From Treponema sp. (GTDB taxonomy: Bacteria > Spirochaetota > Spirochaetia > Treponematales > Breznakiellaceae): a DNA stretch of 6,610 bases. The DNA is taken from assembly GCA_009786615.1 (NCBI GenBank), contig WQRS01000073.1, forward strand, positions 1 through 6,610, in the 5' to 3' direction. The translations under genes were made by a program, and so were the position numbers. Under the pieces are notes generated by a model that saw only the letters and a program-made list of their open reading frames with translations, did not search any database and was not told the DNA's origin. The number at the start of each line of letters is the position of its first letter. The first letter of the stretch is position 1. Shown piece after piece: positions 1-5,549 of this stretch.

Positions 1-117
1 AAGTCCAGGATTCCCCTGAATATCGGGCATCTGCTTGTTATCTTCCTGATGAGGACTATTATCGCACTGCCTGTTCTTGTGCTGCTTACCCGGCTCTTGT
101 TCCACCCTGCAGGGTAA
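1..117 (+). CDS. C-terminal fragment of an unidentified membrane protein
   Basis: Frame 1 is open from the window edge to a TAA at 115-117, giving 38 residues whose start lies outside the window. The fragment has a polar/basic beginning (KSRIPLN) followed by a long hydrophobic stretch rich in Leu, Ile and Val. That stretch is broken by one Arg and one Pro, and the fragment ends in FHPAG. This fits one or two closely spaced C-terminal transmembrane helices of an integral membrane protein such as a transporter, but no family motif is visible and I do not assign one. A strong terminator begins 6 bases after the stop. This supports 117 as a real gene end and separates this gene from the kinase downstream. 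Confidence 0.6.
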   Translation, partial: KSRIPLNIGHLLVIFLMRTIIALPVLVLLTRLLFHPAG

Positions 118-123
118 TTGATG

Positions 124-154
124 AAATCCTCCGGCGCAAAGCCGGAGGATTTTT
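124..154 (+). terminator. Rho-independent terminator of the upstream membrane-protein gene
   Basis: A perfect inverted repeat pairs 124-135 with 141-152 (core ATCCTCCGGC / GCCGGAGGAT) around the 5-base loop GCAAA. The GC-rich core is followed at once by a T run (150-154). It sits 6 bases after the TAA of the preceding gene. This is a textbook intrinsic terminator and implies that the kinase gene needs its own promoter. Confidence 0.9.
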
Positions 155-206
155 GTAATTTATTCCCTCTGTATATCATCTTCTTTAATTAAATTATGGA
201 ATTTTA

Positions 207-235
207 TGGTTTTCATATCCCCAATGTTGTATAAT
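207..235 (+). promoter_or_regulatory. Candidate sigma-70-type promoter for the kinase gene
   Basis: A perfect -10 hexamer TATAAT lies at 230-235 inside the AT-rich gap between the terminator and the kinase. At the usual 17-base spacing, the -35 position (207-212) reads TGGTTT, which is only a weak match to TTGACA. Transcription would start near 242-243. That would leave a very short 5' leader and place the AGGA at 243-246 at the extreme 5' end of the mRNA. I see no other organised element in 155-252. Confidence 0.5.
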
Positions 236-252
236 TGAATTTAGGATATGCA

Positions 253-285
253 ATGAATGAACATACAGGCGGGCGGCAGCCATGA
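253..285 (+). CDS. Possible 10-codon leader peptide coupled to the kinase start
   Basis: An ATG at 253 opens a short frame encoding [10 protein letters not shown] and stopping at TGA 283-285. The stop overlaps the kinase ATG (282-284) as ATGA, the classic arrangement for translational coupling. A Shine-Dalgarno-like AGGA (243-246) sits 6 bases before this ATG. The kinase ATG itself is preceded only by a G/C-rich stretch (268-276) that is not a canonical ribosome binding site. The peptide has no recognisable attenuation signature such as repeated codons for one amino acid. If transcription really starts near 242, the AGGA would be at the mRNA end, which weakens the case. The arrangement may also be chance in such a short frame. 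Confidence 0.3.
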   Translation: MNEHTGGRQP

Positions 286-2594
286 CGGAAAGAGTTTTTG
301 TAAATCATGAACGCCGGGAAGTCATTGCCGGAGCTTTGATCAAAGCGGCGGAATTATTTACGTCTCACGAAGGAGAATCTTTTGACAGGATAATACTGGC
401 AAACGGCATACAGCCCATAGCGGAGGCGGCTGGCCTGGATCGCGTTGTGTTTCTCCGCAGACTGGAAATGGACGGCGATGAACGGGTCGGACAGATTTAC
501 TGCTGGGATAAACTTGAAGGCGCGTTAACCTTTCCGGAACAGGAGCCGCATCTGCTGCCCGAGACTCAGCCGGCAGCACACTGGATTGGCGTTTTGGAAA
601 AAAACAACTGCGTAAACCTGCGGGATGAAGACAGCACAACGGAAGATGAGCGGGACTTTTTGCGCATATTCGGCGTTAAGTCCATAATGCTGATTCCCAT
701 TTTTTCCCGCGGGGAGTTTTGGGGAGCCGTTGGTTTTTCCGGCCGCTCAAGCGGACTTGACTTTGACGAAGACTGCATGGATTTGCTGCACAGTGCCGCG
801 CATTTGTGTGCCAACACCGTTATGCGCGCTGAAACAGAAGAGCACACGCAAGAGCAGAGCAGGCAGCTCAATATACGCCTGGAACAGCAGCAGCTGGTAT
901 CCGAAATTACAAAAATCCTGATTTCTTCCGGCGATACGGAACTGCACATAGAAAAAGTCATGGCCAAACTGGGGCAGTATTATAAGGCATCCCAGGTATT
1001 TATTTTCAGCATTGACAGAAAACAAGACGGAACGTACCCGACATATTATTGGTCAGAAAACAACACGCCTCTGCGCCATGCCAATGTAAATATAATTGAG
1101 TGGATACACGACAGCTTCCCCGAAACCCTGCCCGTGACTTTTACCCTGCCGTTTATATCCTGTGCGGATATTGCCGCCAGCCGGCATGAGCCTCTGTATC
1201 CCCTGCTGGAGATCAGCGTCAACGCATTTATGTGCGTACCGCTTTACCTTGAAGGCCGCTTGTGGGGAATTATGAGCGTGGAGCAGTGTAATGCGCCCCG
1301 CCACTGGACGGAAAACGAAAAACTGTTTGTCGTTATGGCAGCAAGCACCATTTCCGGCATAATTATGCGAAACACATACACGGCAAAACTCAAAGCCGCC
1401 CTTAATAAAGCGACCGAAGCAAGCAGGGCGAAAAGCGACTTTCTTTCCAACATGAGCCACGAAATGCGCACGCCGCTGAACGCGATAATAGGCATGACAA
1501 CAATAGGCAGAAAAGCACCTGACATTGAGCGCAAAAACTATTCGCTGAACATGATCGAAGATGCATCAGCACAGCTCCTTGGCGTGATAAACGACGTGCT
1601 TGACATGTCAAAAATCGCGGAGAACAAGCTCGAATTATCATATATCGAGTTTAACCTTGAAAAACTTTTGAAAAAGACAACAGCGATTTTTTCCATCCGC
1701 ATGGAAGAAAAAAAGCTCTCGTTTTCAATGCACATAGACAAGGACATACCCCAATCCATGATTGGCGATGATCAGCGCCTTACGCAGGTAATTACGAATC
1801 TGCTTGGGAACGCGGTTAAGTTCACTCCAGTCAACGGCTCCATAAGGCTTGAAACCCACTTTGCGGGGGAAAAAGGCGGCTTTTGTACCATTCTATTTTC
1901 AGTAAGCGACACAGGGATAGGCATAAGCGAAGAACAGCAAAAGCATCTGTTTGAATCGTTTCAGCAGGCAGAGAGCAGCACATCGCGCAGATACGGCGGT
2001 ACGGGACTGGGCCTTGCGATTTCCAAAAGCATTGTGGAAATGATGAAAGGGGAAATCAGGCTTGACTCTGAGCTTGGCAAGGGCTCTGTTTTTACCTTTA
2101 CGGTCAGGATGAAGCGCGGCACAGCGAAAAAACAAAAAGACCTTCCCGCTGAGACTCCACAGCGTACCGAAGAATCAAACCGCGGCATTAATGACCTTTT
2201 TGACGGCTGCTGCATACTGCTGGCAGAAGATGTTGAGATTAACCGCGATATTGTGCTGACCCTGCTTGAGCCGACACGCCTGAAAATTGACTGCGCGGAA
2301 AACGGCAAAGAAGTTGTCCGCATGTTTGTAGAAGCATCGGAAAAATATGATTTAATTTTCATGGATGTGCAGATGCCTGAAATGGACGGCTTTGAGGCAA
2401 CGCAGCGTATTCGCGCGCTTGATACGGAAAAAGCAAAAAACATCCCCATAATAGCGATGACCGCGAATGTGTTCCGGGAAGACATTGAAAAGTGCCTGGG
2501 CGCAGGCATGAATGACCATGTCGGAAAGCCGCTGAACATCAGTGACGTTATCAGCAAACTGCACAGTTATTTGCCCAAACACCCCCAAACCTAA
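282..2594 (+). CDS. Cytoplasmic hybrid sensor histidine kinase (GAF-GAF-HisKA-HATPase-REC)
   Basis: The 770-residue protein has no signal peptide or membrane helix, so it should sense an internal signal. Two GAF-like domains cover roughly residues 15-182 and 205-365, each ending in a matching strand ([15 protein letters not shown] near 138-152; [17 protein letters not shown] near 319-335). Helical linkers follow at about 183-207 and 366-387. The HisKA H-box [12 protein letters not shown] puts the phospho-accepting histidine at H393. The ATPase domain has its N-box around N506/N510, a G1 box DTGIGI at 543-548 and a G2 box GGTGLGL at 572-578. A C-terminal receiver (about 643-760) has acidic pair E649/D650, phospho-acceptor D695 in MDVQMP, T727 and K749, so all catalytic and switch residues are present. 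There is no HPt or DNA-binding output domain, so phosphotransfer to a separate HPt protein is expected. ATG 282 is the only start before an in-frame stop at 258-260. The ligand is not predictable. No partner gene is nearby. Confidence 0.95.
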   Translation: MTERVFVNHERREVIAGALIKAAELFTSHEGESFDRIILANGIQPIAEAAGLDRVVFLRRLEMDGDERVGQIYCWDKLEGALTFPEQEPHLLPETQPAAHWIGVLEKNNCVNLRDEDSTTEDERDFLRIFGVKSIMLIPIFSRGEFWGAVGFSGRSSGLDFDEDCMDLLHSAAHLCANTVMRAETEEHTQEQSRQLNIRLEQQQLVSEITKILISSGDTELHIEKVMAKLGQYYKASQVFIFSIDRKQDGTYPTYYWSENNTPLRHANVNIIEWIHDSFPETLPVTFTLPFISCADIAASRHEPLYPLLEISVNAFMCVPLYLEGRLWGIMSVEQCNAPRHWTENEKLFVVMAASTISGIIMRNTYTAKLKAALNKATEASRAKSDFLSNMSHEMRTPLNAIIGMTTIGRKAPDIERKNYSLNMIEDASAQLLGVINDVLDMSKIAENKLELSYIEFNLEKLLKKTTAIFSIRMEEKKLSFSMHIDKDIPQSMIGDDQRLTQVITNLLGNAVKFTPVNGSIRLETHFAGEKGGFCTILFSVSDTGIGISEEQQKHLFESFQQAESSTSRRYGGTGLGLAISKSIVEMMKGEIRLDSELGKGSVFTFTVRMKRGTAKKQKDLPAETPQRTEESNRGINDLFDGCCILLAEDVEINRDIVLTLLEPTRLKIDCAENGKEVVRMFVEASEKYDLIFMDVQMPEMDGFEATQRIRALDTEKAKNIPIIAMTANVFREDIEKCLGAGMNDHVGKPLNISDVISKLHSYLPKHPQT

Positions 2595-4285
2595 ACCGCT
2601 TCGGAAATCTCAAAGCAGTAATCGCCAAGCTTTTCGATGCGGCGCACCAGTTCGATAAAAAGCAGTTCGCTCCTGACATTGCCGCCGGCCTCAATGCGCT
2701 TTCTGCCCATTTTTTGCAGCTTTTTGCGGGTTTTGTCAATGTCATCCTCAAGCTCTCCGGCGCGCGCTTTCTGCTCGTCTGTCGGATTGCGGCCAAGACG
2801 TTCTTTCAGAATACTTAAAAACTCTTCAACCATGTCAACGTAGGGAATCAGTTTGTCCATTTCCCTGGGTTTAAAAACGCAGTCCTTTACAACGCTTTTT
2901 TCCAAAAGGCGGCTGACACTGCGGCACTCATCGCTCATCTCTTTAAGGTTGCCGATAATCCGCAAAAGTTTGACAACACGCCTTCCGGTGCGCGCGCTCA
3001 GTTTTTCGCGGGAACACTCCACAAAAAAGTCGCTGAGCGCTTCCCGCATATCATTGACATGCTGCTCCTTTCCCGACAATTCCGCGCACAGGGCGGCAAT
3101 GCCGTTCTCGCTGTCCTTCCCGCCGCTCTCACGCAAATCGCGCAGCGCCCCGCAGAAGCGGGAATACATGGAAGAAACAACACCGGCCATGTCGATAATT
3201 TCCTTTTCCGCGCGGATGATATTCAGCTCCGGCGAATTGGTTCTGCTGCCGGAAAGGTAGGCAAACTGGTAAGGCCCGCTTTTTTGCTCTGTTGTTGTTT
3301 TATTGGGCATCAGAAAACAAATGAGTCTTGAATACTGGTTTACAAAGGGAAGGAAAACAAGCGTGTTAATGATGTTGAACGTGGTATGCAGTCCGGCAAG
3401 GTGAAGGGGAATGGCCTCAGTGGCAGCCCAGGGATTTCCCGGCAAAATCAGATTAACAAGCCCAAGCAGCGGAATCAACAGGGGAAGCGCCCAGGCAACC
3501 CCGATAATATTAAACATGACATGGACAAGCGCCGCCCGTTTCGCGTCCGTGTTTCCGTTAAGCGAAATCAATACCGCGTTAAGCGTTGTGCCGATATTTG
3601 CGCCCAGAATCATCCCCGCGGCCATCTCGTAGGGAATAATTCCGCCAAACGCCATTGTTATGATTAAGGCAACCGAAGCGGTAGATGAATTGATGATGAT
3701 GGTCATCACCACACCCACGCCCGCGCCGATAAGCACGGCAAGAAACCTCCTGTCCCCATACGCACCCAGAGCGGCAAAATCAAAAATCTCGTTTACATCG
3801 GCCATCCTCATTCCGGAGGTAAGAAAATCAAGCCCCAGGAACAGTATCCCAAAACCCAGGATAACCTCGCCTATGGTTCTGTATTTCCACTTGAACGAGC
3901 CAAGGATAAACCCCAGGCCTATCGCCGGAAGGGCAAGGCCGCTCATGCTTATCCTGAAACCGACAATAGAGATAATCCACGCTGTCAACGTTGTGCCGAT
4001 ATTTATCCCGAACAGCACGCCAATGGACTGGGTAAGTGAAAGAAGCCCGGCATTCACAAAAGAGACAATCATAACGGAAACCGCGGTTGAGGACTGAACA
4101 ACAGCGGTAACCGCAAAGCCGGTAAGCACCCCGGCAAAACGGTTGGCTGTCATAAAGTTCAGCGCCGCCCGCAGCCGCCCGCCGACGCTTTTCTGCAAAC
4201 CCTCGCTCATTATCTTCATGCCAAAGAGGAGCATGCAGACACCGCCGATGATATTAAGCACAATATTAAGCAACAAAGCTACCAT
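2591..4285 (-). CDS. Na+/phosphate cotransporter family protein with C-terminal PhoU-like domain
   Basis: The 564-residue inner-membrane protein belongs to the Na/Pi-cotransporter (NptA/YjbB-like) family, whose members move inorganic phosphate with Na+. Two inverted Na_Pi_cotrans repeats are visible. Each carries a signature loop (QSSTA at 64-68, NSSTA at 199-203) followed by a GxNIGTT motif (93-99 and 228-234). About eight or nine hydrophobic segments fill residues 1-325. The cytoplasmic tail (about 353-564) is helical and PhoU-like, ending in the motif [12 protein letters not shown] with E551 and D555. The matching motif of the first bundle reads LKEMSDE and lacks the usual Glu. The frame is open up to an ATG at 4381. 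I choose the ATG at 4285 because it starts directly at a typical first membrane helix, has AGGGA about 10 bases upstream, and has a good promoter between the two candidate starts. The stop overlaps that of the convergent kinase gene. The transported ion is inferred from the family only. Confidence 0.92.
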   Translation of the reverse strand: MVALLLNIVLNIIGGVCMLLFGMKIMSEGLQKSVGGRLRAALNFMTANRFAGVLTGFAVTAVVQSSTAVSVMIVSFVNAGLLSLTQSIGVLFGINIGTTLTAWIISIVGFRISMSGLALPAIGLGFILGSFKWKYRTIGEVILGFGILFLGLDFLTSGMRMADVNEIFDFAALGAYGDRRFLAVLIGAGVGVVMTIIINSSTASVALIITMAFGGIIPYEMAAGMILGANIGTTLNAVLISLNGNTDAKRAALVHVMFNIIGVAWALPLLIPLLGLVNLILPGNPWAATEAIPLHLAGLHTTFNIINTLVFLPFVNQYSRLICFLMPNKTTTEQKSGPYQFAYLSGSRTNSPELNIIRAEKEIIDMAGVVSSMYSRFCGALRDLRESGGKDSENGIAALCAELSGKEQHVNDMREALSDFFVECSREKLSARTGRRVVKLLRIIGNLKEMSDECRSVSRLLEKSVVKDCVFKPREMDKLIPYVDMVEEFLSILKERLGRNPTDEQKARAGELEDDIDKTRKKLQKMGRKRIEAGGNVRSELLFIELVRRIEKLGDYCFEISEAV

Positions 4286-4316
4286 AAAGAAATGTTCCCT
4301 ATTCCTGTTTTTAAAT

Positions 4317-4345
4317 AGTATAGCATTAAGCGGGGAATGCGGGAA
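4317..4345 (-). promoter_or_regulatory. Extended -10 promoter for the Na/Pi transporter gene
   Basis: Read on the minus strand, TGC-TATACT occupies 4325-4317, an extended -10 element with five of six consensus bases in the hexamer. The -35 position at 17-base spacing (4345-4340) reads TTCCCG, a weak match, as is common for extended -10 promoters. Transcription would begin near 4310, about 25 bases before the ATG at 4285. That placement supports 4285 rather than 4381 as the start codon. Confidence 0.55.
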
Positions 4346-4389
4346 TACCGCCCTGCACGATGAACACATGCAAAATGTCAATACACCTA

Positions 4390-4418
4390 TTGCGCACCGG
4401 AGTTTTATGAACTATACT
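4390..4418 (+). promoter_or_regulatory. Promoter for the riboswitch / osmolyte-binding-protein transcript
   Basis: On the plus strand TTGCGC (4390-4395) and TATACT (4413-4418) are separated by exactly 17 bases. The -10 matches five of six consensus bases and the -35 keeps the TTG. Transcription would start near 4425, giving an untranslated leader of roughly 157 bases that contains the whole riboswitch. I see no better promoter between 4419 and 4460. Confidence 0.55.
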
Positions 4419-4460
4419 AATGCAGTTCTTGTAAGCTTAATCTTTTGATGAATGTTTTGT

Positions 4461-4563
4461 GACGTGCGTCAAAGGAACGGGGGAACCAACTTTTTGGGGT
4501 GAATCCGGCATTTGCCGGTAGGGCTTTCTTGACCGAATCCGTCAGCTAACCTCGTAAGCACTT
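4461..4563 (+). promoter_or_regulatory. c-di-AMP riboswitch (ydaO/yuaA leader family)
   Basis: The leader carries the hallmark blocks of the ydaO/yuaA aptamer in order: GGAACGGGGGAACC (4474-4487), TTGGGGTGAAT (4494-4504), a variable hairpin CCGGC-ATTT-GCCGG (4505-4518), then CGAATCCGTCAGCTAACC (4534-4551) and TCGTAAGC (4552-4559). GTGC (4464-4467) can close a terminal stem with GCAC (4558-4561), and CCAA/TTGG (4486-4489 with 4494-4497) form a short internal stem. The class is known to bind cyclic di-AMP, usually to switch genes off, and to sit before genes for osmolyte and K+ transport and for cell-wall enzymes. The gene downstream fits that set well. Only about 20 bases separate the aptamer from the start codon and they hold no terminator, so control is more likely at translation than at termination. 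The family call rests on recognised consensus blocks, not a covariance search. Confidence 0.9.
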
Positions 4564-4566
4564 AAA

Positions 4567-4574
4567 GAGAGGAG
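4567..4574 (+). promoter_or_regulatory. Ribosome binding site next to the riboswitch
   Basis: GAGAGGAG lies 7 bases before the GTG at 4582 and decides that non-ATG start. It begins only five bases after the 3' strand of the aptamer's closing stem (4558-4561), so a folded aptamer could hinder 30S loading. CCTC (4550-4553), part of the conserved aptamer core, is also complementary to GAGG (4569-4572), which could form in the unfolded state. Both mechanisms are inference. Confidence 0.75.
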
Positions 4575-4581
4575 CGTTAAA

Positions 4582-5469
4582 GTGAAGAAGAGTATCGCGT
4601 TATTTTTATCGGTAGTCGTTCTGTCCGTGGTTTTGTCCGGCTGTGCCCGCCGTGACGGAAATGTCATTGTTATAGGAGCTGCCGACTACACCGAGCAGTT
4701 CATCCTTGGCTACGTCATGCAGATTCTCATTGACGAGACCACAGACTTCAACACGAGGCTTGTAAGCAACCTTTCCAACACGGTTTTGTTTACAGCTTTC
4801 ACAACAGGCAGTGTCGATCTGTACATCGAATACACCGGAACCATTTACGGGAGCTTTTTCGGCTACACGGAAATAAGGACACCTGACGAAGTATTTCAAA
4901 TAACCAGAGACGGGATGAGAACCAGGCACAACGTCCGCATGCTGGAAAGAATCGGCTTCAACAACACCTACGCGATGGCGGTGCGCCCTGACACGGCACA
5001 GCAGTTTAACCTGCGAACCATCACCGACCTTGCCAGGGCCTCGCCCGAACTCACGCTTGGGGCAACCATCGAATTCGTAAACCGGGAAGACGGCCTTTTG
5101 GGTATTCAAAGGGTGTACGGCGTGAACTTCAGAAACGTCATCCCCCTGCAGGGTGCCCTGCGCTACACCGCGCTTATGAACGACGAAATTCAGGTAACAA
5201 GCGCATTTTCCACCGACGGGATGCTTTTAAGGCACCAGCTCGTTGTTCTTGAAGACGACCTTGCGTTCTTCCCGCCCTACCATGCCGTAGTAATGATCCG
5301 TGAAGAAACAGCGCAGGAGTTCCCGGAACTTGTTACAGTGATGAACAGGCTCATCGGCACACTGGACGATTACAGCATGCGGGAACTGAATTACCGTGTC
5401 GATGTTCTGCACGAAAGTCCGGCGGCTGTGGCACGGAGTTTCCTGAGGAACGCCGGTCTGATACCGTAA
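4582..5469 (+). CDS. Osmoprotectant (glycine betaine/choline-type) ABC transporter substrate-binding lipoprotein
   Basis: The 295-residue protein of the OpuAC/OpuCC/ProX type should capture quaternary-ammonium osmolytes at the cell surface or in the periplasm and pass them to an ABC permease. It starts with a lipoprotein signal peptide: KK, a hydrophobic stretch, and lipobox LSGC with C21 as the lipidated residue. The mature part shows the family landmarks in order: GAADYTEQFILGYV (32-45), the first-lobe motif GSVDLYIEYTGT (76-87), ALRYTAL (192-198), the hinge-side FSTDGML (209-215) and DDLAFFPPYHAV (225-236). Tyrosines at 81, 84, 195 and 233 are candidates for the aromatic box that binds trimethylammonium groups. 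Length is normal for a free-standing binding protein, and no permease domain is fused. Translation starts at GTG with a strong ribosome binding site directly behind a c-di-AMP riboswitch. No ATPase or permease gene accompanies it here, which is unusual. The exact substrate cannot be read from the sequence. Confidence 0.92.
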   Translation: MKKSIALFLSVVVLSVVLSGCARRDGNVIVIGAADYTEQFILGYVMQILIDETTDFNTRLVSNLSNTVLFTAFTTGSVDLYIEYTGTIYGSFFGYTEIRTPDEVFQITRDGMRTRHNVRMLERIGFNNTYAMAVRPDTAQQFNLRTITDLARASPELTLGATIEFVNREDGLLGIQRVYGVNFRNVIPLQGALRYTALMNDEIQVTSAFSTDGMLLRHQLVVLEDDLAFFPPYHAVVMIREETAQEFPELVTVMNRLIGTLDDYSMRELNYRVDVLHESPAAVARSFLRNAGLIP

Positions 5470-5502
5470 AGACCTGCCAGATTTTACCGGAAGCCCTACT
5501 GT

Positions 5503-5540
5503 CCAAAACACAATTTCCGGTTTACGGAATTGTGTTTTGG
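5503..5540. terminator. Bidirectional intrinsic terminator between convergent genes
   Basis: Bases 5503-5519 pair with 5525-5540 (CCAAAACACAATT-CCG against CGGAATTGTGTTTTGG) with one bulged T in the left arm and loop GTTTA. On either strand the inner GC-containing core is followed by TGTTTTGG, so the outer arm can serve as the U-rich tract. It lies 33 bases after the plus-strand binding-protein stop and 9 bases beyond the minus-strand gene's stop. Shared use by both genes is therefore likely. The T tract is interrupted, so efficiency may be moderate. Confidence 0.75.
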
Positions 5541-5549
5541 AAAATCAGC

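Larger units (their letters stand above)
4286..4460. other. Divergent intergenic region, gene-free part
   Basis: This stretch between the Na/Pi transporter start and the riboswitch contains the two oppositely directed promoters described separately and no credible gene. Apart from them there is a perfect TTGACA on the minus strand (4381-4376). It has no -10 partner at the right distance (GTGCAG at 17-base spacing), so I regard it as incidental. Short frames crossing the region lack ribosome binding sites and recognisable content. Confidence 0.6.

Noticed and set aside
1961..2557. Minus-strand frame of 198 codons inside the kinase gene
   Set aside because: It is antisense to the conserved G2 box and receiver domain of the kinase, and its Ser/Arg-rich composition is typical of a shadow frame.
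282..4285. Idea that the kinase regulates the neighbouring phosphate transporter as a PhoR-like pair
   Set aside because: The kinase lacks the membrane/PAS layout of PhoR and there is no PhoB-type regulator. The genes are convergent and do not share a promoter.
4286..4381. N-terminal extension of the Na/Pi transporter to the upstream ATG at 4381 (32 extra residues)
   Set aside because: The extra segment is Cys/Arg-rich and unlike the family's N-terminus. It lies mostly upstream of a good extended -10 promoter (4325-4317), and the ATG at 4285 begins exactly at the expected first membrane helix.
4376..4381. Perfect TTGACA on the minus strand as a second promoter for the transporter
   Set aside because: No acceptable -10 hexamer occurs at 16-18 bases downstream; the sequence there is GC-rich (GTGCAG).
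4143..4448. Plus-strand frame of 101 codons crossing the transporter start and the intergenic region
   Set aside because: It is antisense to conserved transporter codons for half its length, then runs through the two promoters. It has no ribosome binding site or recognisable content.
4505..4518. Small CCGGC/GCCGG hairpin as an independent terminator or repeat element
   Set aside because: It is only 5 bp, has no T run after it, and sits where the ydaO/yuaA aptamer has a variable peripheral stem.
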